Counted from the stretch's first letter, positions 51,652 to 59,583 are shown. The stretch is 64,000 nt of DNA from CAYYTU01 sp964474655 (GCA_964474655.1 CAYYTU010000002.1:62001-126000), one strand, 5' to 3'. The notes: generated from the letters alone by a model not told the origin. Translations and numbers: made by a program.

Positions 51652-52298
51652 CAGTCGCCTCCAGCTATCGTCTGATCCAAAATCTCCCGAGCGCGATGAC
51701 GAGCTGCGATCTCGTCGCCGGAAGCCAATAATGCCAGCACATCCGATTGGAAAACCCGTTTCCAGAAGATGCGTCGCTCGGCAAGCGCCAGTTCGTCGAC
51801 GGCCCGCCCGCGCAGCTCGCCCAGCAGCTCGACGTAATCGGCGTAGGCTGGGCCGAACTCCTGCTCCAGATGCTTTCGCAGATGACGGGAGAAGGCAGGG
51901 CAATAGCCACTGGTGGAGATGGCCAGCGTCAGCGAGCCGCGCCGCACCACGCTGGGCGCGATGAAGGTGCAATGCGCCGGATCGTCCACCACGTTGACCG
52001 GCATACCACGCTCCTGCGCCTCCTCCCACACCCGCCGGTTGACCTCGGGATCGTCGGTGGCGGCGATGGCGAGCGCCGCGCCCTCCAGATCGCCCCGACG
52101 GTAGGCCCGTCGCACGACCTCGACAGCGTCGCTCGCGGCCAGTTCCTCCAGCCGGTCGCACAGCTGGGGGCTGATCACCACCACCCGCGCGTCGGCCTTG
52201 CGCAGCCCGCTCACCTTGCGGGCTGCCACCTTGCCGCCGCCCACGACCACGCAGCGGGCGCGGTCCAGGTGGACCAGGAAGATGGGATAGCCTTTCAC
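51651..52298 (-). CDS. sirC: Precorrin-2 dehydrogenase / sirohydrochlorin ferrochelatase-like (SirC/Met8)
   Basis: The 215-residue protein shows the NAD-binding motif 'CVVVGGGKVAARKVSGLRKA', 'LAIAATDDPEVNRRVWEEAQ' and 'MPVNVVDDPAHCTFIAPSVV', including the aspartate region used for catalysis in Met8p. It oxidises precorrin-2 to sirohydrochlorin; Met8-type members also insert iron, SirC-type do not, and sequence alone does not decide. No separate sirohydrochlorin chelatase is visible in the window. GTG 52298 overlaps the regulator's stop codon (GTGA). Confidence 0.92.
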   Translation of the reverse strand: MKGYPIFLVHLDRARCVVVGGGKVAARKVSGLRKADARVVVISPQLCDRLEELAASDAVEVVRRAYRRGDLEGAALAIAATDDPEVNRRVWEEAQERGMPVNVVDDPAHCTFIAPSVVRRGSLTLAISTSGYCPAFSRHLRKHLEQEFGPAYADYVELLGELRGRAVDELALAERRIFWKRVFQSDVLALLASGDEIAARHRAREILDQTIAGGD

Positions 52299-52966
52299 TG
52301 CGAGGACCTCGAGGTCACTTGTTCGCGCAGCGTCCGCTCGTAGGCGTCCATCGCGGCGCAGAAGACCTCGTCCAGGAACTCCTGGAGGCTGCGATGGATG
52401 TGAGTATCCTCCGCGTCGTGCGCCCCCGCAGGCCCCGGAAGGGCCGCGCGGACGAGCGTCTCGCGAAAGAAGAGGAAGGCCTGGGCCGTATCCGCCAGCG
52501 ACAGACCGCGTTCTGCGGCGTCTTTTCCATAATCCCAGCCGATGCTCCGCCCTTCTCTGAGCACCGCCGCTCGCCCGGTGCTGCGAGACGTGTAGCGAAT
52601 CGCCAGCCCCAGAAGTCGGCGACCGCTCTCACGCCGCGCGGCGCGCTCGGACGCGTCGAATGCAGCGCGCCAGGGCTTCTGATCCAATCTCTCAGCCGCC
52701 ATCTCGTGGCGCGTATGACGGATCAGCGTATCCGCCAGGGCGTCAGGGGACGCTACGACACCACCGTGATCGCTCGAAGCCAGAAACGCTTGCAGATCAC
52801 TCTCGAGGAAACGTCGGTGACCACCTGGTGTGCGCATACAGCGCAGATCGCCGTCATTGGTCCAGCGACGCACGGTGGAAGGGTGAACACCAAGACGCTG
52901 AGCAGCTTCGCTCAGCGTCAACCAACGAGGCTGATTGGAGGGGATAGAGAGTTCTCGCCCGTTCAT
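52295..52966 (-). CDS. BldC-like HTH regulator with C-terminal RsbRD-like sensor domain
   Basis: The 223-residue protein starts with an HTH_17 domain ('WLTLSEAAQRLGVHPSTVRR', wing 'MRTPGGHRRFLESDLQAFLA') very like BldC. The C-terminal ~150 residues form a helical domain resembling RsbRD N-terminal/globin-like sensor folds ('GRRLLGLAIRYTSRSTGRAA', 'LADTAQAFLFFRETLVRAAL'). It is the first gene of the sirC-hemA-hemC-cobA/hemD operon and overlaps sirC by four bases. A heme- or tetrapyrrole-responsive autoregulator is the simplest reading, but neither ligand nor target is shown by sequence. Confidence 0.85.
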   Translation of the reverse strand: MNGRELSIPSNQPRWLTLSEAAQRLGVHPSTVRRWTNDGDLRCMRTPGGHRRFLESDLQAFLASSDHGGVVASPDALADTLIRHTRHEMAAERLDQKPWRAAFDASERAARRESGRRLLGLAIRYTSRSTGRAAVLREGRSIGWDYGKDAAERGLSLADTAQAFLFFRETLVRAALPGPAGAHDAEDTHIHRSLQEFLDEVFCAAMDAYERTLREQVTSRSSQ

Positions 52967-52990
52967 AAAGCAACCAAAACAGTATAAAGT

Positions 52991-53007
52991 TATGCAAACC
53001 TATGCAA
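52991..53007. promoter_or_regulatory. Tandem TATGCAA repeats just downstream of the hem promoter
   Basis: TATGCAA occurs at 52991-52997 and 53001-53007, a 10-base period, between the predicted transcription start and the regulator gene. The placement suits repression by a BldC-type protein that binds direct repeats. Confidence 0.5.
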
Positions 53008-53013
53008 GGCGAG

Positions 53014-53042
53014 ATTATATCAGGACCCTCGAACCGCGTCAA
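53014..53042 (-). promoter_or_regulatory. Predicted sigma70 promoter of the hem operon
   Basis: On the minus strand TTGACG (53037-53042), a 17-base spacer and a perfect TATAAT (53014-53019) are present. Transcription would start near 53007, giving a leader of about 40 bases. A second -10-like TATACT lies at 52981-52986. Confidence 0.75.
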
Positions 53043-53073
53043 GTACAGAGCACGCTGGGAAATCGCAGCGGCC

Positions 53074-54585
53074 TTATTCGCATCCGACGAGCGCGTCCAG
53101 CGCCGCCATATCCAGCGCCGCCTCGACGGTATCGGCCAGGCGGTCGAAAGCTGCCTCGTGCCGCGCCGAGAGGGCGGGCTTTTCGCCGCGATAGTCCCAG
53201 CCCAGCGTCGCAAGCCAGGCTCGACGCAGGCCCTCGTTTTCGAACAAGCCGTGGAGATAGCAGCCCCACACGCGTCCATCGCCGCTGGCGGCTCCGTCGG
53301 CCACGCTGACGGCGGCCCCGCTCCGCTCGGTGAGCTCCAGCCACGGCTCCCCGCCCCAGGTGCGGCCCATATGGATTTCGTAGCCGCGGACGCGTTGGCC
53401 TTCAAGCGCAGAAAGCCAGCCGCCCCCGCCGGTCACCCGTGCTCGAGCGCGATGGGTCGCCTTCTCGCCCGCGAAGGTCGTCTCTATCGGCAGCAGCCCG
53501 AGGGCCGCCACCTCGTCCACCGAGGCCTCGACGTGCTCGGGATCGCGGATCACGCGCCCCAGCATCTGATACCCGCCGCAGACGCCGACGACGGCCACGC
53601 CAGCCTCGGTCAGATGCTCCAGCGCTCGGGCGAAGCCCTGCTCTTGCATCCAAAGCAGATCGGCCACGGTGCTCTTGGTGCCGGGGATGATCACGGCGTC
53701 CGGCTCGCCCAGCTCCTGCACCGTGGAGACGTAGCGCACCGCCACGCCCGGCTCGGCCTCCAGCGGATCGAAATCGTCGAAGTTGGAGATGCGCGGCAGC
53801 TTGATCACGGCGATGTCCACATCGGCCTCGTCCCCATATCGACGACTGGCGTCCGGCACCTCCAGCGCCACGCCATCCTCCTCCGGAATGTCGAGCGCGG
53901 GCAGGTAGGGCACCACACCCAGCACCGGCACGCCGCCGCGCTCCTCCAGGATGTCCACACCGTCGGCGAAGAGCGCCAGATCACCCCGGAACTTGTTGAC
54001 GATCAGACCTGCCACCAGGACCTGCTCCTCCGGCTCCAGCAGCCAGAGCGTGCCGAGCAGCTGCGCGAAGATGCCGCCGCGGTCGATGTCGCCGACCAGC
54101 AGCACTGGCGCCTGGGCATAGCGGGCCACAGCCATATTGACGATGTCGCCGTCCTTCAGGTTCAGCTCGACCGGGCTTCCGGCGCCCTCGACGATCACCA
54201 GCTCGTACCGCTCGCGCAGCCGATCCAGCGCGTCGGTGACCGCGGACCAGAGCTGCTGTTTGCGCTGGTAGTACGACCGCGCCGATTCGGTGCGCACCGG
54301 GCGGCCCATCAGCACCACCTGCGAGCGCGAATCGGCCTCGGGCTTGAGCAGCACCGGGTTGATGTCGGCCGTCGGCTCGATCCCGGCGGCGGCGGCCTGC
54401 ACCGCCTGCGCCCGCCCGATCTCAGCGCCGTCGGGGCAGACGGCCGCGTTGTTCGACATATTCTGCGCCTTGAAGGGCGTCACGCGCACGCCGCGCCGGG
54501 CGTAGATGCGACACAGCGCCGTCACCAGCAGGCTCTTACCCGCCGAGGACGACGTGCCTAGAACGACAATGACGTTTGCCGACAT
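53074..54585 (-). CDS. cobQ: Cobyric acid synthase (adenosylcobyric acid synthase)
   Basis: The 503-residue protein has the BioD-like P-loop 'VVLGTSSSAGKSLLVTALCR', 'PFKAQNMSNNAAVCPDGAEI' and a C-terminal glutamine amidotransferase domain with catalytic cysteine in 'VVGVCGGYQMLG' and histidine in 'GCYLHGLFENEG'. It amidates four carboxylates of adenosylcobyrinic acid a,c-diamide. ATG 54585 follows AGAGG; the upstream extension from 54609 is not supported. It is the last gene of the cobalamin block and ends about 30 bases before the hem operon promoter. Confidence 0.95.
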   Translation of the reverse strand: MSANVIVVLGTSSSAGKSLLVTALCRIYARRGVRVTPFKAQNMSNNAAVCPDGAEIGRAQAVQAAAAGIEPTADINPVLLKPEADSRSQVVLMGRPVRTESARSYYQRKQQLWSAVTDALDRLRERYELVIVEGAGSPVELNLKDGDIVNMAVARYAQAPVLLVGDIDRGGIFAQLLGTLWLLEPEEQVLVAGLIVNKFRGDLALFADGVDILEERGGVPVLGVVPYLPALDIPEEDGVALEVPDASRRYGDEADVDIAVIKLPRISNFDDFDPLEAEPGVAVRYVSTVQELGEPDAVIIPGTKSTVADLLWMQEQGFARALEHLTEAGVAVVGVCGGYQMLGRVIRDPEHVEASVDEVAALGLLPIETTFAGEKATHRARARVTGGGGWLSALEGQRVRGYEIHMGRTWGGEPWLELTERSGAAVSVADGAASGDGRVWGCYLHGLFENEGLRRAWLATLGWDYRGEKPALSARHEAAFDRLADTVEAALDMAALDALVGCE

Positions 54586-54667
54586 AAAATCCTCTCTACC
54601 AATCAACAAGCGTAAGTGAGCGAATATGGAAGCCTCAAGTGAGAAAGCAGCCTATTGAAAACGCGTC

Positions 54668-55651
54668 TCAAAGCCCGCCGCCCCGCAGCGCGTGGCGAGC
54701 GATCGTCACCTCTCGCGGCATTCTGCGGGCCAGGAAGTCCAGCGCGGCCGGCACGTCGGCCTGCGCCGGATCGAACAACAGCCCCAACAGGGTGCCGCTG
54801 TGCGCCCGACAGACGCCCAAGGCCCCTACCTCCCGTGCCAGCTCCAACACTGGCTCAAGCAGCGGATTTGGCAGAATGGCCTGATGCACGCAGGCGCTGA
54901 GCGTGGCCGCCTCGCCGACGGCGTGCCAATCGTCGGTTTCCAGACCCTCAAATAGCAGCTCAAACGCCTCGCGATGGGAAGGCGCCAGTCGCCTCAGTAC
55001 CTCGCGGTGATCCAGCCGATTGAAGGCCAACGTGTCCACCTCGCCGCCCGGGTCGATCAGTGCCACCGCCAGGGGAGGCGCTGGCCCCAGCCGTCGCCAG
55101 AAACTGCCCGTCCGATGATCGAACAGCGCCAGCCCGGGGAAGATGGTGCTGTCGCTGGGCTCGATGCTCACGGCCAGCCGGGCTACCTCCTCCGGCGCCA
55201 TCGGCTGGCCCAACGCCTGTCTCAGCGCGTAGAGCGTGGCCCCCACGTCGGCGGTGCTGGAGGCGTACCCGCGCCCGCAGGGCAGCTCCGACGCAATCCG
55301 CAGGCGAACGCGAGCGACGGTCTCGCGCAGCTCGGCCCGCGCCTGCCGCAGACCCACGCGCAGCGCCTCGACGGCCTTGGGCGTGTCCGTGGGGACGTCC
55401 CAGTGGCGCGAACCGTTCCCCTGCCCGCAATCGCCAGGCGGCTCGGCCCCAAGGGCAACCTCGGCGACAGCGTAGCGGTCGATGGGGCACGAGACCAGGC
55501 AGCGCACGCCGTCCAGCGTCCCCTGCACCAGCTCGCCGCAGGCGGCCGGCAGCGCCGCTCGCCCGATCCGCACGCCGGAGGCCCGCGCGACGCGCTCCCT
55601 CGTCGCACACGGCACCGGAACGTCGACCCGTGCCTGCTGCAATCGCGCCAT
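54668..55651 (-). CDS. pduX: GHMP kinase, PduX-like L-threonine kinase
   Basis: The 327-residue protein has the GHMP ATP-binding motif 'LPCGRGYASSTADVGATLYA', an N-terminal 'ALPAACGELVQGTLDGVRCL' and the C-terminal 'LGVCRAHSGTLLGLLFDP' motif. In cobalamin clusters such proteins (PduX) phosphorylate L-threonine, the precursor of the (R)-1-amino-2-propanol-phosphate arm. Its place between cobO and cobQ supports this. The start overlaps the cobO stop by one base (TGATG). Other GHMP substrates cannot be excluded from sequence. Confidence 0.82.
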   Translation of the reverse strand: MARLQQARVDVPVPCATRERVARASGVRIGRAALPAACGELVQGTLDGVRCLVSCPIDRYAVAEVALGAEPPGDCGQGNGSRHWDVPTDTPKAVEALRVGLRQARAELRETVARVRLRIASELPCGRGYASSTADVGATLYALRQALGQPMAPEEVARLAVSIEPSDSTIFPGLALFDHRTGSFWRRLGPAPPLAVALIDPGGEVDTLAFNRLDHREVLRRLAPSHREAFELLFEGLETDDWHAVGEAATLSACVHQAILPNPLLEPVLELAREVGALGVCRAHSGTLLGLLFDPAQADVPAALDFLARRMPREVTIARHALRGGGL

Positions 55652-56187
55652 CAGAACTCGATCCCGCGCTGTGCGCCCACGCCGCGCTTCAGGGGATGCT
55701 TCACCGCCCGCATCTCGGTGACCAGATCGGCGAAGGCGACCAGCACAGGCGGCGCGTCGCGCCCGGTGATGACCACGTGGAGCGTCGGCGGCTTATGCTC
55801 GCGCAGCCAGGCGATCGCGTCAGCCGCGTCGATCCAGCCGTACTTCAACGGGTAGGTGAACTCGTCCAGAATGATCAGATCGTACTGCCCGCCGGCGATC
55901 TTCTCCCGCGCCAACGCCCAGGCGTGGCGTGCCTTGTCCGCGCTCGCATCCAAATCGTCGGAGAGACGGGTGAAGCCGTCGCCCATCTGATGCCACTCAA
56001 TACCCATCCGCTTCGCCGCCTTTACCTCCCCCAGGTTCTTCGACCGCCCCTTGATGAACTGGATCACGCACGCCCGCATACCGTGGCCCCAGGCGCGCAT
56101 CAGCACCCCGAACGCGGCCGTCGTCTTCCCCTTGCCACGCCCGGTGTTGACGATGACGAGTCCCTTCTTCTGTTTCCTATCGCTCAT
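55651..56187 (-). CDS. cobO: Cob(I)yrinic acid a,c-diamide adenosyltransferase (CobO/BtuR type)
   Basis: The 178-residue protein contains the P-loop 'LVIVNTGRGKGKTTAAFGVL', 'CVIQFIKGRSKNLGEVKAAK', 'YDLIILDEFTYPLKYGWIDA' and 'LHVVITGRDAPPVLVAFADL', the CobO/CobA/BtuR pattern. It attaches the 5'-deoxyadenosyl group to the corrin cobalt. It overlaps the cbiO end by 11 bases and pduX by one. Confidence 0.95.
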   Translation of the reverse strand: MSDRKQKKGLVIVNTGRGKGKTTAAFGVLMRAWGHGMRACVIQFIKGRSKNLGEVKAAKRMGIEWHQMGDGFTRLSDDLDASADKARHAWALAREKIAGGQYDLIILDEFTYPLKYGWIDAADAIAWLREHKPPTLHVVITGRDAPPVLVAFADLVTEMRAVKHPLKRGVGAQRGIEF

Positions 56188-56953
56188 CGCGTCTTCCTGC
56201 TCTCTCGCGTGAGGCGATCCGCCATACTGCAGAAAGGCCGATTCGGGCCATCAACGCCTCGTCAGCCAGCAGCTCGTCGGGGCTGCCGGCGAACGCGGCC
56301 TGCCCGCCGTCCATCACCACCACGAAGGTGGCCCAACGTCGCACGACGTCCAGGTTATGCGTGGCCAGCATCAGCGTCTTGCCCCGCCGGTGCAAGCGAT
56401 GGAAAATATCCAGGATACTCAAGCGCACCCACGGATCGAGATTCGCCAGCAGCTCGTCGGCGACGAGTACCTGCGGGTCCATCGCCAACACGCCGGCCAG
56501 GGCGACCCGCGCCTTCTCGCCGCCGCTGAGGGCGTGCGTGGGGCGCTCCAACAAGTCACTGATCTCGCACAACTGGGCCGCCATCTGCACCCGCCGACGC
56601 ACCTCGCGCTCCTCCAGGCCCAGGTTGAGCGGGCCGAAGCTGATGTCCTGCCGCACGCTGGCGCTGAAGAGCTGGTCGTCGGGGTTCTGGAAGACGATGC
56701 CCACCTGCTGACGGAGCCGACGCAGTGACCTGCGGTCGTATTCTACCACGCTTCCCTCGAAACACACGACGCCGGTCTGAGGCTGATAAAGCCCGTTGCA
56801 ATGGAGAAAGACCGTCGATTTCCCCGACCCGTTCCGCCCGATGAAGGCGATCCGCTCGCCCGCGGGCAACGCCAGCGTGAAGCCGTGTAGCGCAAATGTC
56901 TCCTGCCCCGGGTAGCGGTAGTAGACATCTTCGAACGCCAATATGGGCGTCAT
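56177..56953 (-). CDS. cbiO: Cobalt ECF transporter ATPase CbiO
   Basis: The 258-residue ABC ATPase has Walker A GRNGSGKST, Q-loop 'VGIVFQNPDDQLFSASVRQD', signature LSGGEKARVALAG, Walker B 'QVLVADELLANLD' and the switch histidine in LATHNLD. The 'NPDDQLF' segment is typical of ECF-type ATPases. It energises cobalt uptake with CbiM, CbiN and CbiQ. ATG 56953 overlaps the cbiQ stop by four bases (ATGA). The same frame stays open well into cbiQ, but that upstream extension has no coding character. Confidence 0.93.
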   Translation of the reverse strand: MTPILAFEDVYYRYPGQETFALHGFTLALPAGERIAFIGRNGSGKSTVFLHCNGLYQPQTGVVCFEGSVVEYDRRSLRRLRQQVGIVFQNPDDQLFSASVRQDISFGPLNLGLEEREVRRRVQMAAQLCEISDLLERPTHALSGGEKARVALAGVLAMDPQVLVADELLANLDPWVRLSILDIFHRLHRRGKTLMLATHNLDVVRRWATFVVVMDGGQAAFAGSPDELLADEALMARIGLSAVWRIASRERAGRRDER

Positions 56954-57720
56954 ACCGCCGTCCACGCCAGGAACTGACTGGCGACCACGGCCACGCTCGC
57001 CAGCATCATCGTCGGATCGCGCCGGTAGCGCGAGGGAAGCACGCGCAGCTCGCGCTCGTAGCCGCGCGATTCCAGCGCCGTCTGCAGCTGCTGACTGCGC
57101 TGGTAGGCGTCGATGAAGAGGCGGCTCGCCAGCAGGCCAGCGCTCCGAATGCCGCGCCGGAACGATCCGTAGCCCAATCGGCTCTCCTGGGCCGCCTGCA
57201 TCCGCTCCAGGCTTTCCAGCAGGATGAAGATGAAGCGATACATCACCGTCATCAGATCGATCAGCAGCGGTGGCACGCCCAGGCGCCGAAAGAGATCCAC
57301 GATATCGACCAGGGGCGTCGTCAGGGCCAGGAAGTTCATCGCCGCCGTGCCGCCCAGCGTGCGCGTGATGAGCCGAAAGGCCAGCGCCAACGCCTCCATC
57401 GAGCTGGAGACCCAGAGCGGGCCGACGCGCCAGATCCAATCGCCCGCCGTCGGCGCCCGGGTGTTGATGCTGACGGCGACGCCGACCGTCGTCAGGAGCA
57501 GAAAAGCCGCCTCGGCCAGCAGGATGCGCCCGAAGACCTCGAACGGCAATCCCGCCAGCAGCGTCGCCAGGCCCCACATCCACGCCACGGCCAGCAACCC
57601 TACCACGGGCTCGTTTAGCGCCAGGCACAACAGCAGCACCACCATCGCCAGGCCCGCCTTGTGGGCCGGGTCGACGGAGCGGATGCGATTGGTGTACGCG
57701 TAACGGTCAATGATTTGCAT
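56950..57720 (-). CDS. cbiQ: Cobalt ECF transporter T component CbiQ
   Basis: The 256-residue membrane protein shows the start 'MQIIDRYAYTNRIRSVDPAH', several hydrophobic helices and the cytoplasmic coupling helices with the Ala-Arg-Gly-type motifs 'LQTALESRGYERELRVLPSR' and 'LERMQAAQESRLGYGSFRRG'. CbiQ links CbiM/CbiN to CbiO. ATG 57720 is preferred because GAGGTG lies just before it; GTG 57726 would overlap that site. Confidence 0.92.
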   Translation of the reverse strand: MQIIDRYAYTNRIRSVDPAHKAGLAMVVLLLCLALNEPVVGLLAVAWMWGLATLLAGLPFEVFGRILLAEAAFLLLTTVGVAVSINTRAPTAGDWIWRVGPLWVSSSMEALALAFRLITRTLGGTAAMNFLALTTPLVDIVDLFRRLGVPPLLIDLMTVMYRFIFILLESLERMQAAQESRLGYGSFRRGIRSAGLLASRLFIDAYQRSQQLQTALESRGYERELRVLPSRYRRDPTMMLASVAVVASQFLAWTAV

Positions 57721-57803
57721 AGCCACCTCGGCAGATGAGTGGGCAAAGCGGGCAACGGACGCTTTCGCCGACGCCCATCGCCCGCTTGCCCGAAGCGATC
57801 ACG

Positions 57804-58100
57804 TCAGCTCTGAGACTCGCGGTGATCGCTTCGCTTCAGCCCAAAGAAATAGCCGATCACGCCGGCCCCCAGCGCCGCCTGGAGCCCGAACAGCAGGCTC
57901 TCGGTCTCGCCGCCCGGCGGTTCCCAGATGGGATCGAACCAGGGCTCGGTTTCGGGGGCAACCTCGGTAATCGTCTCCTCGGCCATACCGTCCGCCCCGC
58001 CGAACTCCGATTCCGGGTTCAGGAAGAGCGGCACAATCGCCAGCACCACGACCAGCGCCAACAGCAACCACGTCGTGCCACCTTGTTTTCTCTCTGTCAT
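57804..58100 (-). CDS. cbiN: Cobalt transporter accessory subunit CbiN
   Basis: The 98-residue protein has two transmembrane helices (~11-28 and ~68-88) joined by an acidic extracellular loop containing 'GGADGMAEETITEVAPETEP' and 'WFDPIWEPPGGETESLLF', the CbiN pattern. CbiN loads cobalt onto CbiM. It follows cbiM by one base. The 83 bases to cbiQ hold nothing recognisable. Confidence 0.92.
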   Translation of the reverse strand: MTERKQGGTTWLLLALVVVLAIVPLFLNPESEFGGADGMAEETITEVAPETEPWFDPIWEPPGGETESLLFGLQAALGAGVIGYFFGLKRSDHRESQS

Positions 58101-58101
58101 C

Positions 58102-58863
58102 TTACACCTCCACGCCCAAAACCTGCATCTCCGCCGGTGCGTTGCTGCGGAGCGCGTTGAAGATCACGACCGTCAGCAGCCCCTCGCTGATCGCCAGGGG
58201 GACCTGCGTGACGGCGAAGACGGCCCCGAACTTGAGGAACGAGGCCATAAAGCCGCCCGTCGGGTCGGGATAGGCCAGCGCCAGCTGCACCGAGGTCACG
58301 ACGTAAGTGGCCCAGTCGGCGAAGGCCGCGGCCAGGAACACCGCCACGCCGCGGGGTAGATTCCCCTTCAGCGCACGCCAGATCGCCGCGGCGACCAGCG
58401 GTCCGGCGATGGCCATACTGAACGCGTTGGCGCCCAACGTCGTCAGGCCGCCGTGGGCCAGCAGGAGCGCCTGGAACAACAGCACGATGGAGCCCAGCAC
58501 GCTCATAATCGTCGGCCCGAAGAGCACGGCTCCCAGCCCGGTGCCGGTGGGATGACTGCTGGAACCGGTGACGCTGGGGATCTTCAGTGCGCTGAGCACG
58601 AAGGCGAAGGCCCCGCTGAGCGCCAGCAGCAGCCGCGATTCCGGCTTCTCAGCCACCGTGCGGCGCAGGCGGATGAAGCCCACTACCCAGAACGGGATCG
58701 TCACCGCGAACCAGAAGATGGCCCAGCCCGGCGGCAGATACCCTTCCATAATGTGCATTTCTGGTGGGGCAGCGACCGTGCGAGCCCAGGCCACGCGCAC
58801 CCCGGCCAGCAACAGCGCCGCAAGGCCCACCAGACACCAACGCGTCATCCGTTTCTTTGACAT
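58102..58863 (-). CDS. cbiM: Cobalt transporter S component CbiM with signal peptide
   Basis: The 253-residue protein has an N-terminal signal sequence (~8-28) followed by the mature start 'MHIMEGYLPPGWAIFWFAVT', whose Met-His-Ile-Met N-terminus binds the metal in this family, then 'LSALKIPSVTGSSSHPTGTG' and about seven helices. It is the substrate-specific membrane component of the cobalt importer. The start follows GGAGAG. It is the first gene after the cobalamin riboswitch, which should switch off cobalt uptake and downstream B12 genes when cobalamin is plentiful. Confidence 0.95.
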   Translation of the reverse strand: MSKKRMTRWCLVGLAALLLAGVRVAWARTVAAPPEMHIMEGYLPPGWAIFWFAVTIPFWVVGFIRLRRTVAEKPESRLLLALSGAFAFVLSALKIPSVTGSSSHPTGTGLGAVLFGPTIMSVLGSIVLLFQALLLAHGGLTTLGANAFSMAIAGPLVAAAIWRALKGNLPRGVAVFLAAAFADWATYVVTSVQLALAYPDPTGGFMASFLKFGAVFAVTQVPLAISEGLLTVVIFNALRSNAPAEMQVLGVEV

Positions 58864-58989
58864 TGTTTCTCTCCTTTACCTTGATCTTGTGAGTACACTT
58901 TGCAGTTGCGTGGCGCTCACGAGCCAGGTTGCGCACCGGCTCCGAGCGTCACGTCCGAACCATCCTTGAGATAGAGCGATGCGTGCCCT

Positions 58990-59025
58990 CTACGATCCAT
59001 CAGGGCAGCGCACCCAACGCTGCAT
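58990..59025 (-). other. Possible leader ORF with near-perfect ribosome site in cbiM 5'UTR
   Basis: AGGAGGTGATC (read on the minus strand, 59030-59040) is fully complementary to the usual 16S 3' end and precedes ATG 59025. The ORF is only MQRWVRCPDGS, then TAG. It sits between the riboswitch terminator and cbiM. It may be a leader peptide or a vestige. Confidence 0.3.
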
Positions 59026-59145
59026 AGACGATCACCTCCTCGATACACGATGAACGCGCAGCAGGGCAGGATATGACCGTCTCGTCGCCGTGCAGCGTCT
59101 CTCAGGACAGCCCGACCGTCTTCATAATCGAGATGATCGAGCGGA

Positions 59146-59185
59146 GAAACAGAAACCCCTTGCCAGTTCGATGCTCGGCAAGGGG
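59146..59185 (-). terminator. Riboswitch-associated intrinsic terminator
   Basis: CCCCTTGCC (59177-59185 read on the minus strand) pairs perfectly with GGCAAGGGG (59156-59164), followed by TTTCTGTTTC. It lies directly downstream of the cobalamin riboswitch and probably acts as the expression platform. Confidence 0.75.
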
Positions 59186-59189
59186 CAGG

Positions 59190-59372
59190 CGCAAGAATCT
59201 CGGCTGCTCCCACTCCCTTCCGCGAGGATGTGTGGAGCCGATGGCGGCGGGCGATCTGACTTCCTGGTCGAGCCAGGTTACAGCTGCGGGACAACGCCGG
59301 ACTCTCACCGGCTTCGCCGTTGCCACCCGGGCCATCCGGAGCCGCGGGTACCGCCATCGCTCGTTTCAATTG
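59190..59372 (-). ncRNA. Cobalamin riboswitch
   Basis: Read on the minus strand, the conserved core 'GCCGGTGAGAGTCCGGCG' followed by 'TTGTCCCGCAGCTGTAA' is plain, as is a downstream B12-box-like 'AGGAAGTCAGATCGCC'. The peripheral helices are GC-rich. The adjacent terminator supports transcriptional control. The riboswitch governs cbiMNQO-cobO-pduX-cobQ. The 5' border is approximate. Confidence 0.9.
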
Positions 59373-59410
59373 TCAACGTCAGTAAACCAGTAGGACGGGA
59401 TTGCTAACTG

Positions 59411-59574
59411 ACTGGACTTTGGACAAATCTTGTTTGAACCTTCCCGAAAGCTTTCCAGTGTGATGAAACTGGCTGAGAATTGCTTGAAAGTGGGCCTTTC
59501 TGACCTTTTAGGCTGTTCTTTTCAGCTTTCGGGAAGGTTGTTGGCGAAAATCTGAGCTTTATCCAAAGTCCAGT
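59411..59574. mobile_element. 164-bp MITE-like element with terminal inverted repeats
   Basis: The 17-base termini (59411-59427 and 59558-59574) are inverted copies with 16 matches, and a second, perfect 16-base inverted pair lies inside (59437-59452 and 59524-59539). AACTG flanks both ends (59406-59410 and 59575-59579), as a 5-base target duplication would. No ORF is present and the element is AT-richer than its surroundings. It separates the cobB stop from the riboswitch. Confidence 0.75.
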
Positions 59575-59583
59575 AACTGACTA

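Noticed and set aside
50329..52161. A 610-residue reading of hemA
   Set aside because: The first 170 residues are an Arg/Gly-rich out-of-frame reading of sirC; ATG 51651 gives a normal HemA start.
53002..54561. A 519-residue plus-strand ORF opposite cobQ, and similar long plus-strand ORFs opposite the sensors and cob genes
   Set aside because: They are shadows created by high GC and codon bias: no domains, His/Arg/Gln-rich composition, and the minus-strand gene is plainly real.
56177..57628. A 483-residue reading that extends cbiO far upstream
   Set aside because: The added part lies entirely across cbiQ in another frame and has no domain; ATG 56953 gives a normal-length CbiO.
58917..59369. 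A 150-residue minus-strand ORF across the riboswitch with a Cys-containing end
   Set aside because: It runs through the conserved riboswitch core and terminator and has no ribosome site; the Cys-rich end is intriguing but no supported start exists.
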